A stretch of DNA of 64,000 nt from Dugong dugon (GCA_030035585.1 CM057462.1:113827234-113891233), one strand, 5' to 3'; positions 32,385 to 46,195 are shown, numbered from the stretch's first letter. The notes: generated by a model not told the origin, from the sequence alone. A program made the numbers and translations.

Positions 32385-32860
32385 AACATTCATCCATTCA
32401 AAAGTATTTATTGAGTGTCCGCTATGTTCAGGCACATAAGTCAACAGACATAGCTCATGTCCTCATGAAACTTACCACCTACCTGGAGAGACCAACAGAA
32501 AACACATGATGATCCAAACATTTCATTAGTTTGGAAAGGTGCTCTGAAGGAGGAATGCATGATGTTATAAGAGCATTTAACAGAAAACCTGTTGCCGTCG
32601 AGTCGATCCTGACTCATAGCAACCCTATAGGACAGAGTAGAACTGCCCCATAGGGTTTCCAAGGAATGGATGATGGACTTGAACTGCCACCCTTTTGTTA
32701 GCAGCCGAACGCTTAACCACTGCACCACCAGAGCTCCATTTAACAGAAGACAACTACACGAGTCTAGGAAGTGTTCCCATTTAAACTGAGACCTGGAGGA
32801 GGGATAGAAATAAAAGGGCCAGATGAAGAAAAGAGTGTATAAGGAAGGTATGCGTTGTTC
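32385..32860 (-). mobile_element. L2-type remnant split by SINE
   Basis: AGTATTTATTGAGTGTCCGC and CATGTCCTCATGAAACTTAC before the SINE, and TTAAACTGAGACCTGGAGGA after it, follow the reverse L2 3' order. Confidence 0.6.
32587..32737 (-). mobile_element. AfroSINE-type SINE, short form
   Basis: ACCTGTTGCCGTCGAGTCGA to CTGCACCACCAGAGCTCC. The target duplication ATTTAACAGAA lies at 32575-32585 and 32738-32748 (perfect, 11 bp). Confidence 0.95.
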
Positions 32861-33850
32861 AGAGGCTTTTTGTTTATTTCTAGAATCTTCTAGCTAGATG
32901 AATTGGCTAATTTAAAAGACCTCTTAAATAAGTGAGTAGTATAATATATAGTTTCTTTTAAGGGATTTTAAAAACTCCTTTGATGATTGGTTGGTGTTCA
33001 ACTTCTTTTCACCTGCTTCTCCTTCTAGGATGTAGATAACTCTTCTCTAATTTCTCAAGGCATTTGCTAAGTAATTGTGTGGTGTGACTCTCCTATAAGC
33101 AGGCCACTTACACTGACTTACCCTGAGGACACATTTCCAATTCTAGACTGTGCTCTGCTCTCAATCTGATTGTAGAACTCCCGCTGATGGTGGTTGGAGC
33201 TGTGCTTGTATATCTAGGAAAGTACACTGCCCTCTGTGTCACTGTCAGACTCCTGGAAGCCTGAGTGGAGATGTGAGTCTCTAAGGAAACAGAGCTCTCG
33301 GCCGTGCCACACCAGCAGCAATGTGAATGGAGGCAGAAAAAATAGATGAAAAGAAAGGGCATGACGTCTGGGCCAGCATCCTTTCATCCCACCAACCAGG
33401 GGCAATAGAAGGAGGGGTGGAATTACAAGCTTATTTTTTTTCTTTTTGGCAAGACTAGACTCTATTTCATAAAATCATCAACATTCTAGCCACAGATTGA
33501 TTTTTAATAATAACCATACCCCTAACATACACAAGGCTTGGGCAAGAGTACAAATGGAGGCCCTAGCTTGGGGCCAGCCCCACCTTGTTCCTGGCGTGTG
33601 TCTAACCTCTATCTCTCCCTTGTCCCCCACCCCAGACAGACACACCCTTGAGAGGACTGATTGAGGGAAGAGGCTCAAGCTGGCCCTGGAAGTGGGCTTC
33701 AGGCCATCATGACAAGGAATTTCTGGAAATACTTGCTCTTAACCATTCCCTAAACTACACTGCCTTAGATAATGGGAAAATTCATAATGGTTTTAAATTG
33801 AAGATACGCAGGATTTAAAGATGAGAGAGCTATGCATCTCTTAAAGCTTG
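32861..33850. other. Intergenic, nothing recognised
   Basis: No gene or named repeat. Minus-strand frames at 33108-33405 and 33478-33678 lack any family signature. Confidence 0.45.
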
Positions 33851-33854
33851 TTTT

Positions 33855-34015
33855 TAAATCAGTACTTTTCAAAATTTGTGCCCAAGAATTATCTGGGGAT
33901 CTTGTTAAAATGCAGATTCTGAGTCATTAGGTCTGGGGTAGAGATCAAGAGTCCACATTTCTAACAAGCTCCCAGGTGATGCTGGTCTGTGTGAATATTA
34001 CTGGTTTCAACTGTA
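33855..34015. mobile_element. MER5-like hAT-Charlie MITE
   Basis: CAGTACTTTTCAAAATTTGT, ATGCAGATTCTGAGTCATTA and AACAAGCTCCCAGGTGATGC are MER5 landmarks in order. Confidence 0.75.
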
Positions 34016-35471
34016 TATAGTGTGTTTGTGCATGTGCATGCTGTTACTTTGGGATGACAACTTTCAATAGTGTGTGAGTGTAAAAGAAAAGATCACATGG
34101 CAGCATAAGTTAGAAAGACACAGCTGTTAGGTTTACTGTTTTTTGAGATTCTGGTCTCAGATGATGTCCCAGACAATAGCCTTTCATACCTAACCCTCCT
34201 CCGTATTAATCCCTTATCAATGATGTCCCCATCCATGTCTTGTCTTTGAATTGGGCTCTCAAATGTTGCTTTAGCAGGCTTCTAAAACCTTAAAAAAGAT
34301 TTCTAAGATACGTATTAGAGCCAATGGAAGACTAAATGTCTCCTGGTGTAGGAAAGAGTTTTTGATTAGATTTAAACAGCTGTCATCTCTGAAATTTCCC
34401 TCTCTAAATCATCTGCTGCTTTCAACAAGCTCTTATATATTGCTTTCTCGGATGGATGCTGCCGCTGGTGCCCTTCTAACTACTCATGTTAACTGTGTTC
34501 TGTGGTATGGAACTGGTATCTATTTAAGCACATCTTCACAAACTAAGAAAGCACTTGGCTTGGAAAAATTTTACTCTGGTATTTTCACTGCCATGATGAC
34601 TATTTTTCCTTGCATTGAACAAAATTCAACTCCGTGAAGAAGGGCAACGATGCTGCAGGTTGCGCTGCTAAACCCAGTTTTGAAAGCTGCCATGAAAGGG
34701 AGCACTTTTCATTTTCCCGAGATGAAATGCAATCTAACATATACGTGTTCTCAAACGCAACTCAATCTCAGTTATCAAGGTTTCTGGACTTGGGGGAAAC
34801 GGCAGTGAAAAACATGTTTGCATTGAACCAAGGTTACATAACGGAAAATGGACTGATTTAATGTTTTAAGGATAAATATAGTCTAGATTGTGTTGTTGTA
34901 CATTAACAAAATAAAATGTGAACTAGTCTACTGGGTATTGGACTAAACCTCCCCCAGAGAATTTATGGATTATTAACTGAAATGGCAGTTTTCTTGTTAG
35001 TCATGATCAAAGTGATTTGGGAACGTCTAAAAACACGTGAAAGTTGATTACACATTTTATTGCTGGCACCACATTGGCTGGCCACCCATATGATGGAGCA
35101 ATTGTGACTATATAGTAGTTTCAACTAGCCTCAGGGAAAGAGTACACTGGGTTGAGACCTTTAGAAAGCATTTCCTTGCCTCATTTAATCAAGTGACTTT
35201 TATAATTTCCCAGCTTGTAGCCTTATTTACTTCACATGAGAAAGAAAAATACTTTATTTCTGGTATTTGGAAAAAGAATATCCACCATTTAAAAATTCCG
35301 TTTCAAGCCACAAATTCCTCTGTTTTTGAGAAAATTCAACTATTTTGGTTTTCAATGAGACCAAAGCTATGCTTAAACACAGTAACTTTATTAGGTCTTT
35401 AGGTAATCAATATTTGTCTTGGTTCTACCTCTCAAAATCCTATACATTCTTCAGTAAGGTTCTGTAAAATC
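34016..35471. other. Intergenic, nothing recognised
   Basis: Two plus-strand frames (34362-34637 and 34634-34861) adjoin but have no domain. No repeats were recognised. Confidence 0.4.
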
Positions 35472-35482
35472 CATTTTCTTTC

Positions 35483-35684
35483 AAAAACCAAACCCACTGC
35501 CGTTGAGTTGATACTGACTCATGGCAACCCTATAGGACATAGTAGAACTGCCCCATAAGGTTCCAAGGCTGTAAATCTTTATGAAAGGAGACTTTCTTTC
35601 TCCTGTGGAGTGGCTGGTGAGTTCAAACCACTGATCTTTTGGTTAGCAGCCAAGAGCTTTAACCACTGGGCCAACAGAGTGCCT
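35483..35684 (-). mobile_element. AfroSINE-type SINE with internal segment
   Basis: CCAAACCCACTGCCGTTGAG to CACTGGGCCAACAGAGTGCC. The target duplication CATTTTCTTTC is perfect (35472-35482 and 35685-35695). Confidence 0.94.
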
Positions 35685-35695
35685 CATTTTCTTTC

Positions 35696-36910
35696 TGAAA
35701 GTCTGTATTTCTCTAGTCAGAATCACTGTGTCACTTTTCTGCACTCTGATATTAGAATTTATGCACATCTAATAATACGTCTTGTATATAATCTTTGGAG
35801 TAATAATATAGCGTAACCTATCAGAGCTGGAATTTGACCAGACTGCCTTGTTTTTCCAGGTCTTGAAAGTTTTCCACCTGTGATGAGTGCAGTCCTACCA
35901 CTTTTCTGTTGCTCTCTGTGTCTTCTTTCTCTGACACGTTATCACCTTACAAAGGTTCCAGCTTTCATAGGTTTTACTGTATGTGTACTGCTAGAAGGTG
36001 AATTCCTGGGGAATAGAAATCATGCTTTTTTTTTCTTTTCCCCCTAAAAGCCTAACCCGTGGCTTTCTAATAATAGAAGTGTCCTGTCTATAATGTTTGA
36101 ATTGAATCTTCATAATGTCAAACACAACGGATAAATGCATTTTGGGGTGATCCATTTTATTCAGTAAGATCACCGAATCATCATATCGACTTTTTAAGAA
36201 ATGACCTATGTAAATGATCTTCATAGACTATCAGAGCCCTAGTAATATTTCTAAATTTTATATTTGAATACAATTTAGATGAAAGAAAATCATATTATAA
36301 AATATATTTTATGTCTAATGAAACACTCCTTAAAGAGAAATTTAAAAAAATTAATGGTCTTTTTCTTATTGGTTAAATTTCATGTAGCATTTATTTTTCT
36401 TGCACTGAAATACAAACAAAATTATGTATACTTAATGTCCAGTTCATAGGATTTGTATTTCTAGCATGTCAAGATACCTCCATTTGTTTTCAAAATAGTA
36501 TTTGTATTTTGTGAAATAGTGTATAACCCAGACTTAACATGTAATAAAAAAAACAGCTAATGAATATTTCCATATCCTGGTCACTATCATAGGAAATGAA
36601 ACAAAACAGGTCAATAGAGAATCAGAGTCAACATTAAACAATGCTTATCCTCTGGCTATAGTTTTAATTTTTTTGTGATAAAATATGTATGTTTATACAT
36701 TTTCTGTTCTGTCTTCCTTTTAATAGGTGACTTTGGCAACTTTTCCCATTTCCCTATTTTTAGAAGATTGTTAATGAGCCCATAGGCAGCAGAGGAAATG
36801 TACTCTCTGGAGCATTAGTACTCAAGAATGACATAATGATAATCTACCCCTCGATCCCAGGAAATGCTTTAAAGAGGCACTAATGGGCTTTCAGATGAGA
36901 GAATATAAAT
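35696..36910. other. AT-rich intergenic, nothing recognised
   Basis: No gene or named repeat. Confidence 0.45.
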
Positions 36911-36914
36911 TAGT

Positions 36915-37130
36915 CATTTAGACTCAGGCACTGAAGTCAGAAAAACTTGGGTTCGAGGACCAGTTGTATCACTTAATATTTGAATGACCTTAAGAAAGAG
37001 ATTTAATATCTTATAGACTCAATTTTCTAATCTGAAACAATGGCAATAATAACATGGTCTACTTCATAGAATTGGTTGGAGGACTCTAATGCATGTAAAG
37101 CATTTACCACTCTGGCTAGCATAGAATGTA
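36915..37130 (+). mobile_element. MIR SINE
   Basis: AGTTGTATCACTTAATATTT, CAATTTTCTAATCTGAAACA and AAAGCATTTACCACTCTGGC follow MIR from core to 3' side. Confidence 0.6.
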
Positions 37131-38404
37131 TCCTGAAATTGAGGTTGCATGGTGTGGTTGAAGGATCTTGTTTCTGAGAGCCAGAGGTTGCCATTCATCA
37201 GCTAGTCAGGCACGTGAGCTCCTGAGCCAGTGTGTCTCTTCACCACTTGTTACTGTTTTTGTTTACTCCCAGACAAAAGGGGACACCAGATTGTAGCAAT
37301 TAGGAGAGAAAGTGAGAACCTTCAATGTTAGAGAAAGAAAATCAAAGCAAGGACCTAGTTACCGTATCTTCCAGAAGAAAAGAAGAGAAAAAGGAGCAAA
37401 AGCCTGATGGATTAAATTTTGAATGTAGTTTCTTAAAAGGAATTTTTTGCGGTAAGGGACAATGGAAAGACACCAAGTTACTACAGAAACTCAAGGGCGG
37501 GCCTCATGGAAATCAAAGAAATTGACACTATAGGCACATTGTAAAATAAGGGGGATGTTTGAAAAGAGAGGGCTGTGTATTTACCATTTTGCTTGATCTA
37601 CATATCAAAAGCATCCTCCACTATACATAGAAGATCCTTTCAGGAAAACCTTTCATAGGAATAATAAAAAAAAGAAGAGAAAAGAAAGTGCTGGGGGGGC
37701 CTTGTCATTTTTTTTTTTTCCTTCCTATCCTCATTCACAGATTTCAGGCCAGGTGCAAGTAGTTTATGTAAACGAATGCCTTCCCAAATCGCTACAAGGG
37801 CAAAAGAAGGTATAGGAGAACACAGCATCCACCACAATGAAATGACTTACCTGAGAAGTAGAAATGATGGAGGAAAATTTAAGTAGCCTCAACATAAAAA
37901 AAGCTCCCTGTGCTAGTTAGCAAAAAAGGAACTTTTGCTCAGCTAACTTCAGAAATATTTTGTTAATAATATATTTTCCTGAGTATTTGAATCAGTAATA
38001 CTGAAAAATTGGAAGTCTAATCTTCAATGAGTTGAAACTCAATCTTTAGTTATTTGAAAACCTATGTTATTCAACCCATGTATTAGGCCTCATCTCTAGC
38101 AGACTCTTCCAGGGCAAAGACTTTTTCTTAACAAAGAGATGCCAATCTTTTTTTTTAAATTGCAAACCAGTTAACAGAAGTTTAAGCTTAATCTCTGTTT
38201 TTTAACAGCAAAGAAATCTGTCCAGGCATTTAACCAGAACTCATAACAGCTTTAGGGAAAAAAATTAAAGTTTTTTTTTAAATTTGTCATAACACTCATT
38301 AATCCAGTTTATGATTTACTTTGACTCAAAACCCGTTTATCAGGATTTAGCAGGGGGATTTCATTTACGCTGCTTTAAGACTGTAGAAACTGTGTAGAGA
38401 ACAC
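37131..38404. other. Intergenic, nothing recognised
   Basis: No gene. A 66-codon Lys-rich frame at 37325-37525 has no family signature. Confidence 0.45.
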
Positions 38405-38620
38405 GCTGGATTTTAAACAGAAGACCCCAGTTCAAATCCTGGCTCCACTGTGTTCTACTTGTGAGACTGGGCAATTGCCTTAACTTTTTTGAGCTTCATA
38501 TAAAATGCAGATGAACGTACCTATTGTTTATGTCACGTTGTTATTGCGATATTTGAATAACTTAGCATAAGAAAGTAACTCGGCACAGTTCCCGAAATAT
38601 TTTGGGTGCAATAAAATGTA
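38405..38620 (+). mobile_element. MIR SINE
   Basis: GACCCCAGTTCAAATCCTGG, CTCCACTGTGTTCTACTTGT and GGGCAATTGCCTTAACTTTT give the MIR core in plus orientation. Confidence 0.75.
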
Positions 38621-38639
38621 AGTCCCATTTCCCTGTAAA

Positions 38640-39345
38640 GAGCACCACCATATAGCCAATTGTTCAAGTTAGCCTCCCTCTCCCACATGTCCTATTGGTT
38701 ATCACCTCCTGTCATTTCCACCTCCTCAAAACCTCTTCCCTGGCACCAGCTAAATTAAGGCCCTCATTACCCCAGGCCTTGAATAAAATAATGGCCTTGT
38801 AATTCACCCTTACTTCAGTCTCAACCACTGCCAACCCCTTCTTTACGTTAGTTCTGTTTCTAGAGAATAAATATAATCATATTATCCTTCTGCTTAAAAA
38901 CTTGTAATGACTTCCTGATGCCCATAAAGCAGAATTTAATCTCCCTAGAGTGATACACAAGCCTTCATCATTAGTGATTCAACGTCATCTTCTATCATTT
39001 CTCACCATACACCCTATGCAACACACTATACTATCCTTTTTCCTGAACTTCTATGTTTGCCCTTGCTATTCCTTTTGCCTATGATGTATTTCCCACCCTC
39101 TGACAGTGAACAACGATTCATCTTTAAGACACAGCTAAAATGTCACCTCCCACATGTAGCCTTCTAGGAGCACATAGGAAGAATTTAACATTCCTGTAGG
39201 ACTTATAATTATTTCCATTATACCACACCATATTTCTTTAATTACTTGTTTACATGTCTGTCTCTCAACTGAACTGTGAGCTCTGGTGTATTGCATAGAG
39301 CTGAGCATGTGGTAGTGTTTAAAAATTATACTAAATTAATGATTG
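38640..39345 (+). mobile_element. L2 LINE remnant
   Basis: A long 3' portion: AATTCACCCTTACTTCAGTC, TTCCTGATGCCCATAAAGCA, AACACACTATACTATCCTTT, AAATGTCACCTCCCACATGT and TTGTTTACATGTCTGTCTCT occur in L2 order. Confidence 0.75.
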
Positions 39346-39518
39346 AGAACCACAACAACAACAACAAAGAGAATGATGTCACAATGGATCCACTCATGAA
39401 TTAAGATGTCCCAAACTTACAAGTGGCCTGTTATTTTTATGGTATATTTATGGCATCTGTCTACATGAGCAAAAGAAACAGAATTAAGACAATTATCTAG
39501 GGAAGTCTGGAAAGAAAA

Positions 39519-39543
39519 CACACACACACACACACACACACAA
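39519..39543. repeat. (CA)n microsatellite
   Basis: About 12 CA units, followed by a short A/C-rich stretch. Confidence 0.95.
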
Positions 39544-40090
39544 AACCCCAACAACCACAACCCTTTTGAGTCAATTATATTGATATTACAAGCAAATGTA
39601 TCTTTGGCCCAAATTATCAAGTTTAATAGTCTCAATTTACTCTGCTTGTTTATACACAGCATGAACCCAGAATTATTTTTGTTATTTTGTTATTACTAGA
39701 CAATAGAAATTTCAGAAAGTCTCTTCTCTCCCATTACAGGCAAGCACAAAGGGGAACCAGCGATATGTGCAAATAGCAAATGGACTTTTGTATGTGACTT
39801 CGTCACTGACTCGTTAAGAATTCTCATTCAGCATACTGTGTACCTTGGTTTCCCTTTCTATAAAACAGTACTCGCCTCTATTTTCAGGATGCTGTGGATT
39901 TAATGAGAAGGGTCAGTGGCAGTGCCATTTTCTTTATTAAGAAAATAGGAGAGAAAAGTTAAATATCTTGGTATGCAAAGGTAGGAGTATAACCTTCACT
40001 TAGTGCCTAGCATAGTGCTGACAATGAAAACAATGTTCCTTGCTGGTGATGAAACACTAACTATAAGAGCCTGTGTTTCTAGTTCTGCAC
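39544..40090. other. Intergenic, possible old MIR
   Basis: The 39840-40030 part (TTGGTTTCCCTTTCTATAAA, GAAGGGTCAGTGGCAGTGCC) is loosely MIR-like. No gene. Confidence 0.35.
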
Positions 40091-40094
40091 TGTC

Positions 40095-40400
40095 ATAAAG
40101 CTGCTATTATTCAGCATTTATTAGGTACCCACAGAATATGAGGCATAAACATGACAAGTAGAAAACACACAGTCCCTACTCTCTAAATTACAAAAGACAG
40201 ACGCACAGGAAAGTAGGTGGACCTCGAAATTGTTTCCACATGGCTGTTTGTAGGAGATTTAGAGTAGGGATACTGAACGTGGGGAGGGCAGGGTGGACGG
40301 GATGGAGTGTAAGGAAATGGGAGGTGTAACAGGAGTTAGTGTTTTCATAAAAGGAATAGGGTAGGAGGTCAGGCCAATTTCCAGAAGCATAATGGGATAG
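40095..40400 (-). mobile_element. L2-type remnant
   Basis: CAGCATTTATTAGGTACCCA, CAGTCCCTACTCTCTAAATT and AGGAGGTCAGGCCAATTTCC fit a reverse L2 3' region. Confidence 0.45.
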
Positions 40401-40519
40401 ATCCAAAGATAATGAAGACCCCAAGGGAATTAAGAAGGAAGAGCTTTTTTCTATCCTCTCTATCTTCTTTGCTAGTAGGAGCGCTTCCTCCAGATTCCCT
40501 GGCTGGGAGTAGAGAAAAT

Positions 40520-40730
40520 CATGATCCTTTTAAAGTAAGACACTCCCACGCTTAATGAGTGGTTCTGCCATTTATTAGCAAGGTGTCCTTGGATGAGTCA
40601 TTTGCTCTCTTTTAGCCTCAATTTCCTCATCTATAAAATGGAACAATAATGCCTGAGCATTAAATAAGATGAAGTATGTAAATGGTTCACTCGGCAACTT
40701 GCACATAGTTTAGGAAGCAAACTGAGAGCC
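40520..40730 (+). mobile_element. MIR SINE
   Basis: TTAGCCTCAATTTCCTCATC and TATAAAATGGAACAATAATG are a clear MIR core. Confidence 0.75.
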
Positions 40731-43700
40731 ACAGAAATCTTAGACTAGTGTTCCAATCTCTGATGTCCCAGGTCTCTTGCTTTTCCTGCCATCTCCTTCT
40801 GTATAGCAGAAAGAGTAGAATGTTTTCAAGAAAGAAAGGATCACGGTTAAACAAGCAATATTTGTTAGTAAATATGTAGACAGGGTTTACATTAATGCTA
40901 AGGCTCTGTTTCCAACTGAATTTGGGACCAGTGAGATTTTTACCTAGTTAGTATTTTTGTTTTTTTTAACAGCCATTATATAGAGACAAAAAAAAAAAAT
41001 CACTGTGGAAGCCTTGTAAAATGGTTCTTGGGACACTCAAGGGCATTTCTCTGAGTCTTTTCATCAACAGAGCTGGTCTATATCATAAGTCTTATTTATA
41101 AGGAGGCTTTCAGGCAATTTCACACTGCTTTTTTCTGATGCAGCCCAAAAAAACACGTAAACCTAAGGGATTAGTAGCGACTTAAAGGGAAAATAGTGTA
41201 AAGTTACACCATGAACCTAGGCAGTGCAGCTGCCTTGATGCACTGTTCCCTTGGGCTCCTACAGTGAATGAAACATATCTAAGTGGTCCAGTCCACTCCC
41301 ACACTGCCAGATCCGCAGCCCTTTGTTACAACATGCGCCACAATGGCTCAGTCTCAGAGGGCAGCCGAATCTGTAATGGCCTGCATTGTAGAAACACAGA
41401 GGAGTTCACTAACTAGGAATGAAAACTTAAATCTCCTTTAATATTTCTTTGTTGACAGTTGCAAGCAGGGTTGTGTAGTAAACAAAGTGTTTATTCTGGC
41501 AATGTTGATTTCATAGGCGGTTCAGATACATTTATTGAGTAGGTCAGCAGCCTGAAATGGAAATGAAATAGGAATATCATCTGAGGGCTATGTAGAAGTC
41601 TTAAAAAAGACTGACTATTCCCCAGACGCAACCATCTTGGGGCTGGCATACTTACATTGATGATTTCATCAGACCAATAATTAATAAGCATGAATTAGGC
41701 TAATGAAATCAGATAGGGTGATGAAAGGCAGTATCCTGCTTGTTTGCATTACTATTTTCTCCATTATTTCATCTCTAACAGAAACTGAATTTGCTGCTTA
41801 AGAGCTAATCGTGCCTATTTGACTCTGAAACAATTTTTTTAAGAAATCATAAAAGAGCTTTTAAAAAAGCATAATTATAAAAAATATTAAGACTCTTTAC
41901 AATGATACATGCAAAATTAGGAACACAGATCAAATTGGAACAACTGCAGGCGTTTCCTGCTCCTTTGATAGGATTAAAGAAATCACAAGGAAATGATGAA
42001 GTGGCACTTTTCTTAAAGGCTGGGATTTTTAAAAGGCAAAGATTCTCCATCCCCAAATGGTAGCGTCTTGAATTTTTTGACACAAGTAGCGTAGTAAATA
42101 ATTAAACTATAACACACCTTTCCTTACGAGGAAGGCATCATAGTATGATCTGGAAAAGTACAGGGAACAAGAATGATCCTTTTGGCCTTTTACAGGCGCT
42201 ATGAAGACCTAACCTGGAAATGGAAAGAGGGAGATCTCCTATCTCTGGTGAGAATTCACAAGCTGCCACTGTATCTTAAATCTGCAAGGAAAAAAAGTGA
42301 ACGTTGGTCTAGTGTAATTTGGTTTCGATTTGAGGCTTCTCTTCCAAAGAAAGCTTGAGGATCTGCAAAAGGGAGCAGGGCAAAGGAAGCATGTGATTCC
42401 CATTCTCATGTGGATAAGGAGAGTCCCGTGTGAACTGGAACTATTTGGGGCCCAGTCCATGAGACATTTTCTTATGTCTTCTGTTTGAAATCAAGCGCCA
42501 CAAAAGAGAGAGAAAACACACATTTGTGAGTAAGGGGTTAAAACTCAGCAGGATATGTGGATAAAATTACAGTGTATTTCCTATTTGATAGTATTAGAAG
42601 TATTAGATCTATTTTGAGACTACTTATCAGTTGGTTATTGTGCTAATAATTGCCATCAAAAATAATAGTACATTTTGGGAATTAGGCAAAGAGCTAACAA
42701 GTTTGCTTTTACACAGAGCCTTCCAAGAGCAATCTGGGTAACTTGTTTCTGGAATGCAGCTGTGTATAAGTTTTCGTTAACATCTTGCAGGTGGAGCCTA
42801 ATTTTAGTTCAGCCTTGGGAAGGGGGAATTGTTTTCCTGGTGATATGCACATCACCACAACAGCAGCAAAGCAGGCAGGGTTTTGCCAAGCACTTGTTTA
42901 CTTTCCTGTGTTTTTTTTTTTTAAAAACAGATGATTCATATCATTACTCATACAGTTTCTATCTGATTTTAACGTGTCTTTTAACAGGATAGTCTGGAGT
43001 AACTTTGACCTACAGTTACTTAAATGTGAAACAAAAGCAATGAAATGGAAAATGATAAGAAAATGAGCAATGAATCCTAAATATAGTGGAGGAGAAACCA
43101 GTGAATGGAGTAAAGTAAAATTTAGAAATACATGTGTCTGGCTACAAAAGCATTTTAAAAAGCAACCTTCCAGATTCTCGTTTGGCAGTTTGAAGTTGGC
43201 TCGGTTAGAAAGTTCAATTTTTTTTTTCTCTGCCATTGCAAGAAGGAAACTATTAGGGGAAGGAAGCTGTTGCTGCGATGTGGGGCGATGAGGGGTCACA
43301 AAGGACAGCTGAGATGTGGATTGTTTTCTCTTCCAAGTTCCTCCTTGGCCTTTGAATCTCAGTGAATGCCTGGTAATCAGCTTAAATTTTAGATCTGAGG
43401 GAAAAACATTTTAAGGAATCAGAGAGTGATTAATGACAATAATTTCTCTTTTAATTTGTTTAGGAAATATCTTAAACTCCACATTAAGCTCCAAGGGCAC
43501 AAACCCCATGCTTAGTGGGTTTCACTGCAGTGAACCTACCGTGTATGTCTCTTTGGATGTGAGGACAGTGAGAAGTGGCCATAATACTGTGGTGGGTCAG
43601 CTAGCTTAAACAAGTGCCTTTGAATTCTTATACCCTGTGGGTTGTGCATGAAAATTCCATTACCTCCACAGAGAGGGGGCAGCTCCAAGTGCGGATTTGT

Positions 43701-44310
43701 TTCTTTCAATGCGATCTCTTGGAATGGATGGAATTTGTGATTATACTGCATAGAGATCTATTGTTCTGAACCTTAAAATAAACCTTTTCTTGAAAGCCCT
43801 TTTCTGGACCTGAAGGTCCCCTTTCAAGGGCTTCACCTTTATGGAAAGTTTTCAACCTGGGATACAGGTTTTTCCATGACTGTGCTTCAGAATGTTCATG
43901 AAGAAAGTTTTGTTGTTGTTTGTTTTGGTTTTTCAGATGTGAAAGTTCATTTTTCTCCAAAGAGTATCTATAGCTTTCCTGGGATTCCCAAAAGGGCTTG
44001 TAACCCCCAAAATATTAAGAACTATTGTCTTACACAGAATGTTTTCAAATACTGCCTTTAATGTAAAGAGGATGCAGTTGTGTACTTTGGCTACTGATTA
44101 CAACTAAAATGCAATATTTGTCACCTTCCTCATATAGTGAGTGATTGGTCAGGTCTGACTTAGGGAGGTTTACATTTTAAGTGTACCCAGTAAATTTTCC
44201 TAGGATATCATAATTCTTTCCCTATCCATGCTAACTAAATGAGCATCTAAATGAATATTAAATTTTCTAGTGATTAGTTCCTTTATTTAACACGGATTTA
44301 TTAATCACTT
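40731..44310. other. Repeat-poor intergenic
   Basis: About 3.6 kb with no gene and no young SINE, an uncommon gap in this window. Overlapping frames of up to 133 codons at 42675-43299 occur on both strands and show no domain. Confidence 0.45.
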
Positions 44311-44400
44311 ATTCTATTTAATGTACTTTCAGGAATTCAGAAATATATGAGACAGTCTCTCTCCTTAAGAATTTCCCAGGCCTGTGGCAGAGAGTCTACC
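44311..44400 (-). mobile_element. L2-type short remnant
   Basis: CACTTATTCTATTTAATGTA through GACAGTCTCTCTCCTTAAGA loosely follows the reverse L2 end. Confidence 0.35.
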
Positions 44401-46153
44401 AAGCGAAAACCAAAGCAACCAACCAACCAACCAAACAAAAAACTTCAACCAACTGATCTTTCGTAAAGAGGGGAAAACATGTGAGGCCTCAGATTTTCAA
44501 AACATTTTGCAGACCTTCATTTTTGAGATGTAAATACAAAGGTTAAAAACAAGTTACTGTGACCTTTTGACAGTATGACAGGGACCACGCCACATCCAGA
44601 CCTGTTTGTTCCGCCATCCCATTCCACCTACCTGCAGACCTGGCTGTAGAGGGGGCTGTGTGGGGGACAGAATGGAGTGATGGAACTTTTGAAGTGGCTC
44701 CCATGAGCTGAATGGGGGGAAAGGTCATCAAAGGGCAAGAAGGAACCAGTTTGTTTGAAACTTAGACTAAGTAAGTATTTTTGACTTATCTGATCTTACA
44801 GATTCCCTGAAGCTTCATCAGATTGTGATTTTGCAACTCTCTTGAGGATAGTTGTACTGGGGTTTTCACAAACACAGTGCCATTTAGTTTTCCTGATAAG
44901 ACCAATCTTCGGATGAGATCTAGCTCTTATAGCTACCTGAAACTCAGACTCTGTGTGTCTGTCTTCCTTTCCCCAACGTATTCACAGAGAGGACAAAGGG
45001 AAAGGAAAATAAGTTGAAACAGAGCAGGAATGGAAGAATGCCAATTCTTTCCCACTGTGAAAAACGCTATCAACAGCAGATGTAATCGATTTGATCTTCC
45101 CAATATTCAGTTTGATTTTAGCCTCATTTGGAATGTAATATTTAGAACCCAACTTTTATTCATCATGACATCCAGGACTACCTGGGGAAGGATGAAATGG
45201 AGTTGGCAGCCCTATTTCCAGTATTTATAGAAGTTTTATTTTATTTTTTTTGGGGGGCTATCTAAACAGAGGGCTCAGTTTGGGGGATATTCCTAGATAA
45301 AAATCATGGAATTGGCAACCTGCCTTTCTCTTTTCTAGCATTTTCATTTCTTTGTAACTTTTTTCCTAGTATCCTCTCTAGGCAAACCTACACTTTTCCT
45401 GTTGAGATTCCTTAAGTCATAGAGTAAAATGTCACCTCTAGGAAACATGTGATTCATTTCACTCTTGCTGGTAGGTACATTCAGAATTCTACTTCAAGAG
45501 GTTTATTTCCTGTTTTTAATCTAAACCTGATTGGGCTACCTGCAGTGGAAGCCTCAACCATAGCTGCTGAAATAACGTCTTTACAGGAGCACTTAAAGAA
45601 GACCCGGTGGTTCTGGTACTGCTTCTGAAGAAGTTCCAGTCGGCGGCAGGGTAAAATTTATGGGATCCTTATGAGATTTTTTTTGGTTTCTTAAAAGAGT
45701 ACACATGCCACAGAAAATCTGAATACATTCCAAGAAAATTGTACCATCCTGTCAAACAGCGGAAATCTTGAGAGGTCACTGTTTGGTAGCACCATGTGAA
45801 AACCTTCCCGAATGAGCTAAATCCTGCTTAAAGGCCTAAAGTGAAAGCAAGAGAGCCTGCAGCTTCAATCAGGGAGCCATGCCAATATTTAATTGTTATC
45901 TTTAGTTCTAGGACCCATCTTTAGTATTCATGGGTATCAGCTCCGCTTGTTTTTTCAGCCTACAAATTGGGTAAGGATAAACAAAGCTTTGGCCAAAAAC
46001 CCTGTAAGCACATAAGAATCTCTACTTTGTAGAAAAGAAATAATAATTTTGAGTATTTTGATAGCTCATACCAATATGCCTGGGTAATGTCTACTCTTAG
46101 TTTTCTTTTTAAGACTTGGTTATCAGGAGTTAGGTAGGCTGAGGCAAAATGGC

Positions 46154-46155
<2 letters not shown>
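44401..46155. other. Intergenic, short (AACC)n tract
   Basis: A tetranucleotide tract (AACC)n lies at 44415-44435. No gene or further repeat was recognised. Confidence 0.45.

Positions 46156-46157
<2 letters not shown>

Positions 46158-46195
<38 letters not shown>

Noticed and set aside
42898..43299. 133-codon minus-strand frame
   Set aside because: No recognisable domain, Phe/Leu/Ser-rich as expected from T-rich DNA, and overlapped by an equally featureless plus frame.
44415..44435. (AACC)n tract as an interstitial telomere-like repeat
   Set aside because: The unit is four bases and not TTAGGG; it is an ordinary short tandem repeat.
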